64,000 nt of DNA, from the NCBI RefSeq assembly GCF_900102745.1, contig NZ_FMZF01000002.1, positions 558,001-622,000 on the forward strand. The letters run 5' to 3'. The position numbers and the translations under genes were made by a program. Below the pieces are notes generated by a model. The model saw only the letters and a list, made by a program, of their open reading frames with translations, searched no databases and was not told where the DNA came from. This DNA is from Geodermatophilus telluris (GTDB taxonomy: Bacteria > Actinomycetota > Actinomycetes > Mycobacteriales > Geodermatophilaceae). Positions 33,577 to 42,522 of this stretch are shown one piece after another. Each line of letters begins with the position of its first letter. Position 1 is the stretch's first letter.

Positions 33577-34532
33577 GCTGGTCCTCGCCCGGCGGCCCCG
33601 GGCACACCCGCGGGGACGGCACGGTCACCGCGCACGCCCCCGCCAAGGTCAACGTCTCGCTCGCCGTCGGGCCGCTGCGTCCCGACGGCTTCCACGGGCT
33701 GCAGACGGTCTACCTGGCCGTCTCGCTGCTGGACACGGTCACCGTGCGCCGCGGCGAGGGTCTCTCGGTCACCGTCACCGGCGAGGGCGCCGGCGGTCCC
33801 GACCCGGTGCCCACCGACCGGCGCAACCTCGTCTGGCAGGCCGCCGAGCTGCTGGCCGAGCAGGCGGGCGTGGCCGCCGAGGCCGCCATCGCGGTGGACA
33901 AGGCGATCCCCGCAGCGGCCGGGCTGGCCGGCGGCAGTGCCGACGCCGCGGCCGCCCTGGTCGCCCTCGACGCGCTGTGGGGCACCCGCGCCACCCGGGG
34001 CGACCTGACCGCCCTGGCCGCGCGGCTGGGCAGCGACGTGCCCTTCGGCCTGGCCGGCGGGGTGGCCCTGGGCAGCGGCCGCGGGGAGCAGCTCACGCCG
34101 GTGCTGGCCCGGCGGCAGTGGCACTGGGTGCTCGGCGTCGCCGAGGGGGGCCTGTCCACGCCCGCGGTCTACGCCGAGCTCGACCGGCTGCGCGCGGCGG
34201 GCCGGGCACCCGAGGGCGAGGGCACGCCGTCACCGGAGCCGGTGCTGGCCGCGCTGCGCAGTGGGCCGCCGCGGGCGCTGGCCGCGGCGCTGGGCAACGA
34301 CCTGCAGGCCGCGGCCGTCTCGCTGCGGCCCGCGCTGCGGCGGGCGCTGCGCGCGGCCACCGACGCCGGGGCGCTCGCGTCGCTGGTCAGCGGCTCCGGG
34401 CCCACGGTCGCCGCGCTCGCCCAGGACGAGGACGCCGCCGTCCGGCTGGCCGCGGTCCTGGCGGGGGAGGGCGTGTTCCGCACCGTCCGCGTCGTCCACG
34501 GCCCCGTCCCCGGCGCCCGCCTCGTGGGCTAG
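33573..34532 (+). CDS. ispE: 4-diphosphocytidyl-2-C-methylerythritol kinase
   Basis: 319 residues. [20 protein letters not shown] is the GHMP-kinase N-terminus with the substrate lysine, and [20 protein letters not shown] is the ATP-phosphate loop. [12 protein letters not shown] and [10 protein letters not shown] complete the family pattern. It phosphorylates CDP-ME in the non-mevalonate isoprenoid pathway. The GTG overlaps the rsmA stop (GTGA). The first 18 residues are a non-conserved Ser/Gly/Pro extension. Its stop overlaps the stop of the convergent desaturase gene. Confidence 0.95.
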   Translation: MSWSSPGGPGHTRGDGTVTAHAPAKVNVSLAVGPLRPDGFHGLQTVYLAVSLLDTVTVRRGEGLSVTVTGEGAGGPDPVPTDRRNLVWQAAELLAEQAGVAAEAAIAVDKAIPAAAGLAGGSADAAAALVALDALWGTRATRGDLTALAARLGSDVPFGLAGGVALGSGRGEQLTPVLARRQWHWVLGVAEGGLSTPAVYAELDRLRAAGRAPEGEGTPSPEPVLAALRSGPPRALAAALGNDLQAAAVSLRPALRRALRAATDAGALASLVSGSGPTVAALAQDEDAAVRLAAVLAGEGVFRTVRVVHGPVPGARLVG

Positions 34533-35506
34533 GCGGCGGCGGGCTGCCGGCGCTTGGCGGCCAGGCGGACCGGGTCGGGCCACTTCACCGAGTGCGCCCA
34601 GCCCAGCTTCTCGAACACCCAGATCACCCGGGCGCTGATGTCGATCTGCCCGCGCAGCACGCCGTGCCGCGCGCAGGTCGGGTCGGCGTGGTGCAGGTTG
34701 TGCCAGGATTCGCCGCCGCTGAGGACGGCCAGCGGCCAGAAGTTGGTGGCCCGGTCGCGCGAGGCGAACGGCCGGCTGCCGACGACGTGGCAGATCGAGT
34801 TGATCGACCAGGTGACGTGGTGCAGCAGCGCGGTGCGCACCAGGCCGGCCCAGAAGAACGCCGTCCAGGCGCCGGCCCAGCTGCCGGTCACCAGGCCGCC
34901 GATCGCGGTGGGCAGCGCCAGGCTGAGGAAGGCCCACACGATGAACAGCCGGCTGGTGACGCGCAGGGCGCCGTCCTTGAGCAGGTCGGGGGCGTAGCGC
35001 TCGGCGTTGGTCTGCCGGCGGTCGAACAGCCAGCCCAGGTGGGCGTGGAACATCCCCTTCAGCAGCGCGCGGGCGTCGTCGCCGTAGCGCCACGGCGAGT
35101 GCGGGTCGCCGTCGCGGTCGGAGAAGGCGTGGTGCCGCCGGTGGTCGGCCACCCACTGCACCACCGGGCCCTGGATGGCCATGCAGCCCACGACCGCCAG
35201 CGCGATCCGCAGCGGCCGGGTGGCCTTGAACGACCCGTGGGTGAAGTACCGGTGGTAGCCGACGGTGACGCCGAGCAGCGGCACGAAGTAGAAGGCGACG
35301 AGCAGGCCGACGTCGAGCCAGGACAGGCCCCAGCCCCACACGGCCGGCACGACGGCGGCCAGCGCGAGGAACGGGACGAGGACGAAGACGTAGAGCGTGA
35401 GCTGCTCGAGGTGGCCCTTCTCCTTGCCCAGCGCGTTGGCCGGCAGGCCGCGGTCGGGGTCGGCGGGGCGGAAGGCCGTGGGTCGGGTGGCGGTGGGGGC
35501 GGACAC
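34529..35506 (-). CDS. Acyl-CoA/fatty-acid desaturase
   Basis: 325 residues with four main hydrophobic segments. The three histidine boxes are intact: [10 protein letters not shown] (about 83-92), [11 protein letters not shown] (about 120-130) and [12 protein letters not shown] (about 258-270), which bind the di-iron centre. This is the SCD/DesC-like membrane desaturase pattern that puts a cis double bond (usually delta-9) into acyl-CoA or lipid acyl chains. The GTG at 35506 has a GGAGG site; a TAGGTT -10 at 35572-35577 (minus) lies about 65 bases upstream. Confidence 0.93.
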   Translation of the reverse strand: MSAPTATRPTAFRPADPDRGLPANALGKEKGHLEQLTLYVFVLVPFLALAAVVPAVWGWGLSWLDVGLLVAFYFVPLLGVTVGYHRYFTHGSFKATRPLRIALAVVGCMAIQGPVVQWVADHRRHHAFSDRDGDPHSPWRYGDDARALLKGMFHAHLGWLFDRRQTNAERYAPDLLKDGALRVTSRLFIVWAFLSLALPTAIGGLVTGSWAGAWTAFFWAGLVRTALLHHVTWSINSICHVVGSRPFASRDRATNFWPLAVLSGGESWHNLHHADPTCARHGVLRGQIDISARVIWVFEKLGWAHSVKWPDPVRLAAKRRQPAAA

Positions 35507-35656
35507 GTGGCCTCCAGGGGTCGTCCGTCGCGATGCCGCTCCGGCGCGACGGCCGGTGGCTACGGGGCCGTAACCTACGTCACCCGGGACGGCGCCGCCG
35601 GTCCAGGCCCCGGGTGCCCCGGCACCGGCTCCCGCGCCCGCTCCCGGCCCGCCCCC

Positions 35657-35662
35657 TAGGCT
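35657..35662 (+). promoter_or_regulatory. Candidate -10 box of tRNA-Gln
   Basis: TAGGCT, 35 bases before the first tRNA nucleotide. The spacing allows a short 5' leader removed by RNase P. Confidence 0.35.
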
Positions 35663-35697
35663 CGTCGGGGTGGTGCCGCACCGGGGCGGTGCCGCGG

Positions 35698-35770
35698 TGG
35701 GGGATGGGGTAATCGGCAGCCCGCCGGCCTTTGGAGCCGGGAAGTCTCGGTTCGAGTCCGAGTCCCCCAG
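35698..35770 (+). tRNA. tRNA-Gln (anticodon TTG)
   Basis: The acceptor stem TGGGGGA/TCCCCCA shows the U1-A72 pair characteristic of glutamine tRNAs. The anticodon stem CCGGC/GCCGG holds loop CTTTGGA, giving anticodon TTG. The T-arm contains GTTCGAGTC, and the discriminator is G. CCA is not encoded. It decodes CAA. Confidence 0.95.
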
Positions 35771-35843
35771 CAGCGCCGGGGCCGCGGAGGCGCCGGTGCC
35801 GGGTCGCCGCGGCCGGCGGTCCGCCCACCGTCAGAGGAGATCC

Positions 35844-37343
35844 GTGAGCCCGCAGCAGGCAGTCGCCGCCGTCGTCGTCCTCGCCGCCGGGCAGGGGACC
35901 CGGATGCGCTCGGCCACGCCGAAGGTCCTGCACGAGGTCGGCGGCCGCAGCATGCTCGGCCACGTGCTGGCCGCGACCGCGCCGCTGGGTGCCGGGGAGA
36001 CGCTCGTGGTGGTCGGCGCCGGCCGGGAGGCGGTGGCCGGGCACCTGGCCGCCGTCGCGCCCGGCGCCCGGCCGGTCGTCCAGGACGAGCAGCGCGGCTC
36101 CGGTCACGCCGCCGCGGTGGCGCTGGCCGCCGTCCCCGACCTGGGCGGGCCGGTCCTGGTGGTCAACGGCGACGCCCCGCTGCTGCGCGAGCGGACCGTC
36201 ACCGACCTGGTCGAGGCGCACCGGGCGGCCGGCGCGGCGCTCACCGTGCTCACCGCCCGGGTCGCGGACCCGACCGGCCTGGGCCGGATCGTGCGCGACG
36301 GCACCGGCGCGGTCACCGGCATCGTCGAGGAGCGCGACGCCACCCCGGAGCAGCGGGCGATCACCGAGGTCAACGCCGGCGTCTACCTCGGTGACGCCGC
36401 CGCGCTGCGCGGTGCGCTGGCCCGCATCGGCCAGGACAACGACCAGGGCGAGGTCTACCTCACCGACGCCGTCGGCCTGCTCGTCGGCGACGGCGAGACG
36501 GTGGCCGGCACCCCGGCCGAGGACCCCGACGACGTCCTGGGCTGCAACGACCGCGTGGAGCTCGCCGCCCGCCGGCGCACCCTCAACGACCGCGTCCTCG
36601 ACGACCTGATGCGCGCCGGCGTCACCGTCGTGGACCCGGCCACCACCTGGGTCGACGTCACCGCGACGGTCGCCGCCGACGCGCTGCTCGAGCCCGGCGT
36701 GCAGCTCCGGGGGACGACGTCGGTCGCCACCGGGGCCGTCGTCGGGCCCGACACCACGCTGGTCGACACCACGGTGGGGGAGGGGGCCAGCGTCGTCCGC
36801 TCGCACGTGCTCGGCTCGAGCATCGGCCCGGGCGCCTCCGTCGGCCCGTTCAGCTACCTGCGGCCGGGTTCCGACCTCGGCCCCGGCTCGAAGGTCGGCG
36901 CGTTCGTGGAGACCAAGAACGCCCGGGTCGGCGAGGGCTCCAAGGTGCCGCACCTGTCCTACGTCGGCGACGCCACCATCGGCCGCGGGGCGAACGTCGG
37001 CGCGGCCACGGTGTTCGTCAACTACGACGGCGTGGCCAAGCACCACACGACGATCGGCGACCACGTGCGGATCGGCTCGGACACCATGCTCGTGGCCCCG
37101 GTCACCGTGGGCGACGGCGCCTACACCGCGGCCGGGTCGGTGATCACCCACGACGTCCCGCCGGGGGCCATGGGTGTGGCGCGGGCCGCACAGCGCAATG
37201 TGGCAGGCTGGGTGCGCCGCCGCCGGCCGGGCTCTGCCGCCGCGCGGGCCGCCGAGGCGGCCACCGGACCGGGCTCCGGCGCCGAGGGCGACGACGCGGG
37301 CGGCCAGGGCCCGTCGGACACCACGACCAGTAGGGGCAGTTGA
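35844..37343 (+). CDS. glmU: Bifunctional GlmU (GlcNAc-1-P uridylyltransferase / GlcN-1-P acetyltransferase)
   Basis: 499 residues. The pyrophosphorylase half begins VVVLAAGQGTRMRSATPKVL, with VVNGDAPLL at about 105. The C-terminal left-handed beta helix has hexapeptide turns from about 265 to 450, with the GAFVETKNARVGEGSKVPHL and VNYDGVAKHHTTIGD acetyltransferase segments. The last 50 residues are an Ala/Gly/Asp-rich actinobacterial extension. It makes UDP-GlcNAc for peptidoglycan and glycans. The GTG has an AGAGGAGA site. It forms an operon with prs, 4 bases away. Confidence 0.96.
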   Translation: MSPQQAVAAVVVLAAGQGTRMRSATPKVLHEVGGRSMLGHVLAATAPLGAGETLVVVGAGREAVAGHLAAVAPGARPVVQDEQRGSGHAAAVALAAVPDLGGPVLVVNGDAPLLRERTVTDLVEAHRAAGAALTVLTARVADPTGLGRIVRDGTGAVTGIVEERDATPEQRAITEVNAGVYLGDAAALRGALARIGQDNDQGEVYLTDAVGLLVGDGETVAGTPAEDPDDVLGCNDRVELAARRRTLNDRVLDDLMRAGVTVVDPATTWVDVTATVAADALLEPGVQLRGTTSVATGAVVGPDTTLVDTTVGEGASVVRSHVLGSSIGPGASVGPFSYLRPGSDLGPGSKVGAFVETKNARVGEGSKVPHLSYVGDATIGRGANVGAATVFVNYDGVAKHHTTIGDHVRIGSDTMLVAPVTVGDGAYTAAGSVITHDVPPGAMGVARAAQRNVAGWVRRRRPGSAAARAAEAATGPGSGAEGDDAGGQGPSDTTTSRGS

Positions 37344-37347
37344 GCCG

Positions 37348-38328
37348 ATGAGCGCCATCCGGCAGACCACCAGCAAGAGCCTGATGCTCTTCTCCGGCCG
37401 GGCCTTCCCCGAGCTGACCGCCGAGATCGCCGGGCACCTGGGGGTCACGCCGACGCCGACGGCCTCCTACGAGTTCGCCAACGGCGAGCTCTTCGTCCGG
37501 TTCGAGGAGTCCGTCCGCGGCTGCGACGCCTTCATCGTCCAGAGCCACACGGCGCCGATCAACACCTGGCTGATGGAGCAGCTGCTCATGGTCGACGCCG
37601 CCAAGCGCGCCTCGGCCAAGCGCATCACCGTCGTCGTCCCGTTCTTCCCCTACGCCCGGCAGGACAAGAAGCACCGCGGCCGCGAGCCCATCTCCGCCCG
37701 CCTGGTCGCCGACATGTTCAAGACGGCCGGCGCCGACCGGTTGATGACCGTCGACCTGCACACCGCGCAGATCCAGGGCTTCTTCGACGGCCCGGTCGAC
37801 CACCTCTTCGCCCTCGACCTGCTCGTCGACCACGTCAAGGACCGCTGGGGCGACCGCGACATCACCGTGGTCTCGCCGGACTCCGGCCGGGTGCGCGTGT
37901 CGGAGCGCTGGTCGGACAAGCTCGGCGGCGTCCCGCTGGCCTTCATCCACAAGACCCGCGACCCGCTCAAGCCCAACGAGGTCGTCGCCAACCGCGTCGT
38001 CGGCGAGGTCGAGGGCCGGGTGTGCATCCTGGTCGACGACATGATCGACACCGGCGGCACGATCGTGAAGGCCGCCGAGACGCTGTTCGACGCGGGTGCC
38101 GCCGACGTCATCGTCTGCGCCACCCACGGCGTGCTCTCCGGTGCGGCGGTCGACCGGCTCAAGAACAGCCGGGTCAGCGAGGTCATCGTGACCAACACGC
38201 TGCCCATCGAGCCGGAACGCCAGTTCGACAAGCTCACCGTCCTGTCGATCGCGCCGCTGCTCGCCCGGGCCATCAAGGAGGTCTTCGAGGACGGCAGCGT
38301 GACGTCGCTCTTCGGCGGCGCGTCGTGA
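37348..38328 (+). CDS. prs: Ribose-phosphate pyrophosphokinase
   Basis: 326 residues. LMLFSGRAFPELTAEIAGHL opens the class I enzyme. FFPYARQDKKHRGREPISAR is the flexible loop with ATP-binding residues, VDLHTAQIQGFFDGPVDHL follows, and LVDDMIDTGGTIVKAAETL is the PRPP-binding loop. It makes PRPP from ribose-5-phosphate and ATP for nucleotide, His and Trp synthesis. The glmU-prs-rplY-pth order is conserved in actinobacteria. The ATG at 37348 follows the glmU stop by four bases. Confidence 0.96.
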   Translation: MSAIRQTTSKSLMLFSGRAFPELTAEIAGHLGVTPTPTASYEFANGELFVRFEESVRGCDAFIVQSHTAPINTWLMEQLLMVDAAKRASAKRITVVVPFFPYARQDKKHRGREPISARLVADMFKTAGADRLMTVDLHTAQIQGFFDGPVDHLFALDLLVDHVKDRWGDRDITVVSPDSGRVRVSERWSDKLGGVPLAFIHKTRDPLKPNEVVANRVVGEVEGRVCILVDDMIDTGGTIVKAAETLFDAGAADVIVCATHGVLSGAAVDRLKNSRVSEVIVTNTLPIEPERQFDKLTVLSIAPLLARAIKEVFEDGSVTSLFGGAS

Positions 38329-38656
38329 CACTGTCGCCCTCCGGGCTCCGACCGCGGCCAGGTGCCGTGCCCCTGGTGCGCTGAGCCCCACCCGTCCGAC
38401 GTCGGGGGACCCTCCGGGCTCCCGCTCCGCCGGACCCGCTTCGCGGAGTGCCTGGCCCGTCCCGCCTCGGGGGACCCTCCGGGCCCCCGCTCGACGGGAC
38501 CGCTGCGCGTCTCCCGCGGCTCACCGCGTATCCTCGGTACTGCCCGGCGAGGGAGCGGTCCGCCCGACTCCGTGATCGACGTGCGTGTGCTCCTCCCGAG
38601 GTGTGCCGCGCGCGGCCGCCGGCCCACCGGCCGATCCACCTGAGGAGCACACCACC
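38329..38656. other. 328-base gap between prs and rplY with a short direct repeat
   Basis: No gene is evident. A 17-base direct repeat, CGGGGGACCCTCCGGGC, occurs at 38403-38419 and 38468-38484, and CCCTCCGGG occurs again at 38338. A TATCCT box at 38529-38534 is the best candidate for an rplY promoter with a leader of about 115 bases. Confidence 0.4.
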
Positions 38657-39361
38657 GTGGCTGACTTCCGCCTCGTCGCCGAGGCCCGCACCGAGTTCGG
38701 CAAGGGCAGCGCCCGCCGGACCCGCCGCGCGGGCCGCATCCCCGCCGTCCTCTACGGGCACGGCCAGGACGTCGTCCACCTGTCGCTGCCGGCGCTGGAG
38801 TTCGCCGCCGTGCTGCGCAACGGCGGGACCAACGCCCTCATCACCGTCGTCCTCGACGGCCAGGAGCAGCTCGCGCTCACCAAGTCGGTGCAGCGCGACC
38901 CGCTGACCCGCGTGCACGAGCACGTCGACCTGCTCGTCGTCCGCCGCGGTGAGCGCGTGACCGTCGACGTCCCCGTCGTCGTCGTGGGCGAGGCCGCCGC
39001 CGAGACCCTGGTCAGCGTCGAGCTGAACACCGTCTCGGTCGAGGCGCCGGCCACCTCGATCCCCGAGTCGGTCGAGGTCGACGTCACCGGCCGCGAGGCC
39101 GGCAACGGCGTCACCGCCGCCGAGCTGTCCCTGACCGGTGGCGCCACCGTGCTCACCGACCCCGAGGCGCTGGTCGTCAACGTCATGGCCGCCCCGACCG
39201 CCGAGCAGCTCGACGCCGAGCTCGCCGAGGCCGAGGCCGAGGCCGGCATCGAGCGCGAGGAGTCCGCGCCCGCCGAGGAGGGCGTCGGCGAGGGCGACGT
39301 CGTCCCCGAGCCGCTGGCGCAGGGCAGCGGCGAGTCGGTCGAGTCGACCGAGAACAGCTGA
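38657..39361 (+). CDS. rplY: 50S ribosomal protein L25/general stress protein Ctc
   Basis: 234 residues. The L25 domain ([35 protein letters not shown]) binds 5S rRNA. It is followed by the beta-barrel TL5/CTC domain (about 95-185) and an acidic Glu/Ala/Ser tail (about 190-234) common in actinobacteria. The GTG at 38657 has a TGAGGAG site ten bases upstream. It is followed immediately by pth, whose ribosome binding site overlaps the rplY stop. Confidence 0.95.
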   Translation: MADFRLVAEARTEFGKGSARRTRRAGRIPAVLYGHGQDVVHLSLPALEFAAVLRNGGTNALITVVLDGQEQLALTKSVQRDPLTRVHEHVDLLVVRRGERVTVDVPVVVVGEAAAETLVSVELNTVSVEAPATSIPESVEVDVTGREAGNGVTAAELSLTGGATVLTDPEALVVNVMAAPTAEQLDAELAEAEAEAGIEREESAPAEEGVGEGDVVPEPLAQGSGESVESTENS

Positions 39362-39369
39362 GGTCCCCG

Positions 39370-40017
39370 CTGACCGAGAGCACGACCCGCAGGGGCGCCG
39401 GCACCGCCGGCGCCCCTGCGGCGTCCGCTCCCTCCGAGGGGCCCTTCCTCGTCGTCGGCCTGGGCAACCCCGGCCCGGGCTACGCGGGCAACCGGCACAA
39501 CGTCGGCGCCGTGGTCCTCGACGAGCTCGCCGCCCGGATCGGCACGCGGCTGTCCCCGGGCAAGGGCAAGCGGGCCCGGACGCTGGTCGGCGAGGGCCGG
39601 CTGGCCGGCCGCCGCGTCGTCCTGGCCCGGCCGACGACGTACATGAACGAGTCCGGCGGCCCCGTCCGCGGCCTGCTCGACTACCACTCGATCCCCGCCA
39701 CCGACCTCGTCGTCGTCCACGACGAGCTCGACATCCCCTTCGCCGCGGTCCGGCTCAAGCGCGGCGGCGGCGAGGGCGGGCACAACGGCCTGCGCTCGAT
39801 CAGCCGGGCCACCGGCACCCGGGACTACCTGCGGGTGCGCGTCGGCATCGGCCGCCCGCCCGGCCGCCAGGACCCGGCCGACTTCGTGCTCAAGGACTTC
39901 TCCGCGACCGAGCGCAAGGAGCTCGACCTGCTCGTCGCCGAGGCCGCCGACGCCGCCGAGGAGCTCGTGGCCCTCGGTCTCGAGGCGGCGCAGAACGCGG
40001 TGCACCCCCGCAGCTGA
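39370..40017 (+). CDS. pth: Peptidyl-tRNA hydrolase, apparent CTG start
   Basis: About 215 residues. [20 protein letters not shown] is the catalytic N-terminus (with the essential Asn and His), followed by [23 protein letters not shown] and [12 protein letters not shown]. It releases peptides from stalled peptidyl-tRNA. All ATG/GTG/TTG codons in frame lie after the catalytic motif (first is GTG 39511). CTG 39370 begins [11 protein letters not shown] and has GAGG (39360-39363) at ideal distance, formed over the rplY stop. I therefore propose a CTG start with good confidence. Confidence 0.92.
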   Translation: MTESTTRRGAGTAGAPAASAPSEGPFLVVGLGNPGPGYAGNRHNVGAVVLDELAARIGTRLSPGKGKRARTLVGEGRLAGRRVVLARPTTYMNESGGPVRGLLDYHSIPATDLVVVHDELDIPFAAVRLKRGGGEGGHNGLRSISRATGTRDYLRVRVGIGRPPGRQDPADFVLKDFSATERKELDLLVAEAADAAEELVALGLEAAQNAVHPRS

Positions 40018-40201
40018 CCGGGGGACCCCGGCGTCACCTTCGGGTGAACCGTCACTCTCCGCATTGACCCTTCCATGACGCTCTGTGAGTGTTCTTGCTG
40101 CGTCGTGGGGGGACACGGCTCGCGGAGGACGCGAGCGCCGTGCACGGTCCGTAGCAGGCCCTCCTCCCGTGCACGCAGCGTGACGAGCGTGAGGGGGAGA
40201 C

Positions 40202-41713
40202 GTGCTGCTGGACCACCTGGGTGCCGGACGGGGGACCGCGACCGCGGCGGTCGTGCCGGTGCCGCGCCTCGTGCCGGACGCCGTGGCCGTGGCGCCCGCG
40301 GCCGCCCGACCGGCCGGCGCGCGCCGCTGGGCCGGCCGCTACGCCGCGGCCCTGGTCGCCGGCGAGGTCGCCGCCGCGGCCACCGCCTCCGCCGCCGTGC
40401 TCCTGGCCCACTCCGCCGAGCTGACCGCCGGGTCGCCGCTGCTCTGGGCCGCCGGCGCCCTCCCGCTGTCGTGGCCGCTGCTGCTCCTGGGCACCGGCGC
40501 GCACGACGAGCGGGTCTTCGGCACCGGCAGCGAGGAGTACCGCCGCGTCGCCCGCGCCGGCTTCCTGCTGCTGGCGCTGGCCAGCCTCGTCTCCTACGTC
40601 GGCCAGCTCGAGCTCAGCCGCGCGCTGGTCCTCGTCGCCGTCCCCGCCCTCACCGCGGTCACCCTGCTCGTCCGCCTGGGCGCCCGGTGGCAGCTGCGCC
40701 GGCTGCGCGCGCGGGGGCGCTGCACGAAGCGGGTCGTCGTCGTCGGGCGGGGCGGGGCCGTGGCCGAGCTGGTCACCCGCCTGCGCCGCGAGCGCGCCGC
40801 CGGGCTGGAGGTCGTCGCCGCCTGCGTGACGCCGGAGAGCCGCGCGCGGGTGGCCGACGCGCTCGGGGTGCCGGTCGGCGGGCTCGACGACGTCGCCGAG
40901 ACCGCAGCCCGGCTCGGCGCCGACACCATCGCGGTCACCTCCGCCAGCGAGACGGCCGCGGAGTACCTGCGCCGGCTGTCCTGGCAGCTCGAGGGCACCG
41001 GGGTCGAGCTGCTCGTGGCCCCCGGGCTGATCGAGGTGGCCGGGCCCCGGCTGCACATCCGCCCGTTCGAGGGCCTGCCGCTGCTCTCCGTCGAGCAGCC
41101 CCGCTTCGAGGGGTGGCAGCGGGTGGTCAAGGGGGGCCTGGACCGGGTCGCCGCGGCGCTCGCGATCGTCCTCGTCGCCCCCGTGCTGCTGGCCATCGCC
41201 GCGGCCGTCAAGCTGACCAGCCCCGGGCCGCTGCTCTACCGCCAGGAGCGGGTCGGCGTGAACGGCCGGTCGTTCACGATGTACAAGTTCCGCAGCATGG
41301 TCGTCGACGCCGACCGGCAGGTCGACGCGCTGCGGACGCAGAACATCTCCGACGGGCTGCTGTTCAAGGTGCGCGCCGACCCCCGGGTGACCCCCGTCGG
41401 CCGGCTGCTGCGGCGGCTCTCCCTCGACGAGCTGCCCCAGCTGCTCAACGTGCTGGGCGGCACCATGTCGCTGGTCGGGCCGCGGCCGCCGCTGCCGAGC
41501 GAGGTCGCCCGCTACGACAGCTCGGTGCACCGCCGGCTGCTGGTCAAGCCCGGCCTGACCGGCCTCTGGCAGGTGTCCGGCCGCAGCGACCTGCCCTGGG
41601 AGGAGGCCGTGCGCCTGGACCTCCGCTACGTCGAGAACTGGTCGCTGACCATGGACCTGCTCATCCTGGTCCGGACCGTGCGTGCCGTCCTCGGCCGCTC
41701 CGGGGCCTACTGA
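40202..41713 (+). CDS. Polyprenyl-phosphate sugar-1-phosphate transferase (WbaP/ExoY type)
   Basis: 503 residues. Four N-terminal transmembrane segments (about 40-165) precede a CoA-binding-like domain (KRVVVVGRGGAVAELVTRLR), a fifth helix (LDRVAAALAIVLVAPVLLAI) and the catalytic domain. The latter shows YRQERVGVNGRSFTMYKFRS, SLDELPQLLNVLGGTMSLVG and WQVSGRSDLPWEEAVRLDL. It transfers a sugar-1-phosphate to undecaprenyl phosphate, the first step of exopolysaccharide repeat-unit assembly. The GTG has a GAGGGGGAG site. Its 184-base leader contains the hairpins GCTCGCG/CGCGAGC (40118-40136) and GTGCACGG/CCGTGCAC (40140-40174). Confidence 0.93.
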   Translation: MLLDHLGAGRGTATAAVVPVPRLVPDAVAVAPAAARPAGARRWAGRYAAALVAGEVAAAATASAAVLLAHSAELTAGSPLLWAAGALPLSWPLLLLGTGAHDERVFGTGSEEYRRVARAGFLLLALASLVSYVGQLELSRALVLVAVPALTAVTLLVRLGARWQLRRLRARGRCTKRVVVVGRGGAVAELVTRLRRERAAGLEVVAACVTPESRARVADALGVPVGGLDDVAETAARLGADTIAVTSASETAAEYLRRLSWQLEGTGVELLVAPGLIEVAGPRLHIRPFEGLPLLSVEQPRFEGWQRVVKGGLDRVAAALAIVLVAPVLLAIAAAVKLTSPGPLLYRQERVGVNGRSFTMYKFRSMVVDADRQVDALRTQNISDGLLFKVRADPRVTPVGRLLRRLSLDELPQLLNVLGGTMSLVGPRPPLPSEVARYDSSVHRRLLVKPGLTGLWQVSGRSDLPWEEAVRLDLRYVENWSLTMDLLILVRTVRAVLGRSGAY

Positions 41714-41731
41714 CCCCACCTCGAGCTCGCC

Positions 41732-41765
41732 CGGCTCCCGCACCGACCCGTCGGTGCGGGAGCCG
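41732..41765. terminator. Bidirectional terminator between the sugar transferase and sixA
   Basis: A perfect 16-base inverted repeat with a two-base centre, 18 bases after one stop and 6 bases after the other. It serves both convergent genes. Confidence 0.8.
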
Positions 41766-41771
41766 CTGCGT

Positions 41772-42278
41772 TCAGCCGACGGGGAGGGCGACCTCACCGA
41801 GCGTGGCCCCACCCGGCCCGAGCGCCGACCAGGGGGTGGCGAGCAGGAGCACCGCCACCCCGCCGGCCGGGAACCCGGCGCGGACGTCGCTGCGGGCGGC
41901 CGGGTCGCCCCGGCCGTCGTCGAGGGTGGCCGCCAGCTCCCCGACCGACGGGGCGTGCCCGACGACGGCGAGCGTCCGCACGTCCTCGGGGACCTCCCCG
42001 AGCACCGCGAGCAGCGCCGGCACGGTGTTGTCCCAGACGCGCTCGTCGACGACCGGCCGCGGGTCCGGTCCCAGCGCCGTGGCCGCCCGCTCCCAGGTCT
42101 GCACCGCCCGCCGGGCGGGGGAGAGGACCACCCGGTCGGGCTCCAGCCCGGACCGCGCCAGCCAGGCCCCGATCCCCGCGGCCTGCTGGGCGCCCCGGTC
42201 GGTCAGCGGCCGCTCGGCGTCGACCGGGCCGGCGGCCGCCTGCGCGTGGCGGACGAGGACGAGTCGGTGCGGCTGCAC
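41772..42278 (-). CDS. sixA: SixA-type histidine phosphatase
   Basis: 168 residues. LVLVRHAQA at the N-terminus contains the phospho-accepting His of the RHG/RHA motif; LSPARRAVQTWERAA and VVGHAPSVGELA give the other phosphate-pocket residues. SixA-like enzymes dephosphorylate phosphohistidine on signalling proteins; the substrate is unknown here. The GTG at 42278 lies six bases after a CAGACT -10 box, so it is probably leaderless. Confidence 0.85.
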   Translation of the reverse strand: MQPHRLVLVRHAQAAAGPVDAERPLTDRGAQQAAGIGAWLARSGLEPDRVVLSPARRAVQTWERAATALGPDPRPVVDERVWDNTVPALLAVLGEVPEDVRTLAVVGHAPSVGELAATLDDGRGDPAARSDVRAGFPAGGVAVLLLATPWSALGPGGATLGEVALPVG

Positions 42279-42284
42279 CGGTCG

Positions 42285-42290
42285 AGTCTG
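42285..42290 (-). promoter_or_regulatory. -10 box of sixA (leaderless)
   Basis: CAGACT on the minus strand, six bases before GTG 42278. Confidence 0.4.
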
Positions 42291-42384
42291 GCACCGCCCG
42301 CCGCAGCGCACCGGGGGCCGGGCCACCGACCGCCGGCTCGGCCCCGTCGACGTCACGCGCCCGCGACGGGACGACCAGCAGCCT

Positions 42385-42423
42385 GCGAGGCCCCGGACCC
42401 CGCAGCCCGCGAGGCCCCGGACC
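42385..42423. repeat. 15-base direct repeat
   Basis: GCGAGGCCCCGGACC occurs at 42385-42399 and 42409-42423, a period of 24 bases. It is followed at 42432-42453 by a GGACCCCGG/CCGGGGTCC hairpin. The stretch between sixA and the PKD gene holds no gene. Confidence 0.5.
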
Positions 42424-42464
42424 TGCGACCTGGACCCCGGGACCCCGGGGTCCGGGGACGCACG

Positions 42465-42509
42465 ACGGGTCCGGCTCCGCGGCGACGGACGCCGCGGAGC
42501 CGGACCCGT
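42465..42509 (-). terminator. Perfect 20-bp hairpin terminating the PKD-protein gene
   Basis: Uninterrupted 20-base arms and a five-base loop, 13 bases beyond the stop of the large secreted-protein gene. It is the strongest hairpin seen in the window. Confidence 0.8.
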
Positions 42510-42522
42510 GCCGGTCAGGCGG

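Noticed and set aside
40018..40201. A riboswitch (for example c-di-GMP) in the leader of the sugar transferase gene.
   Set aside because: Two hairpins exist, but no recognised aptamer consensus could be matched by eye; kept only as a note in the gene entry.
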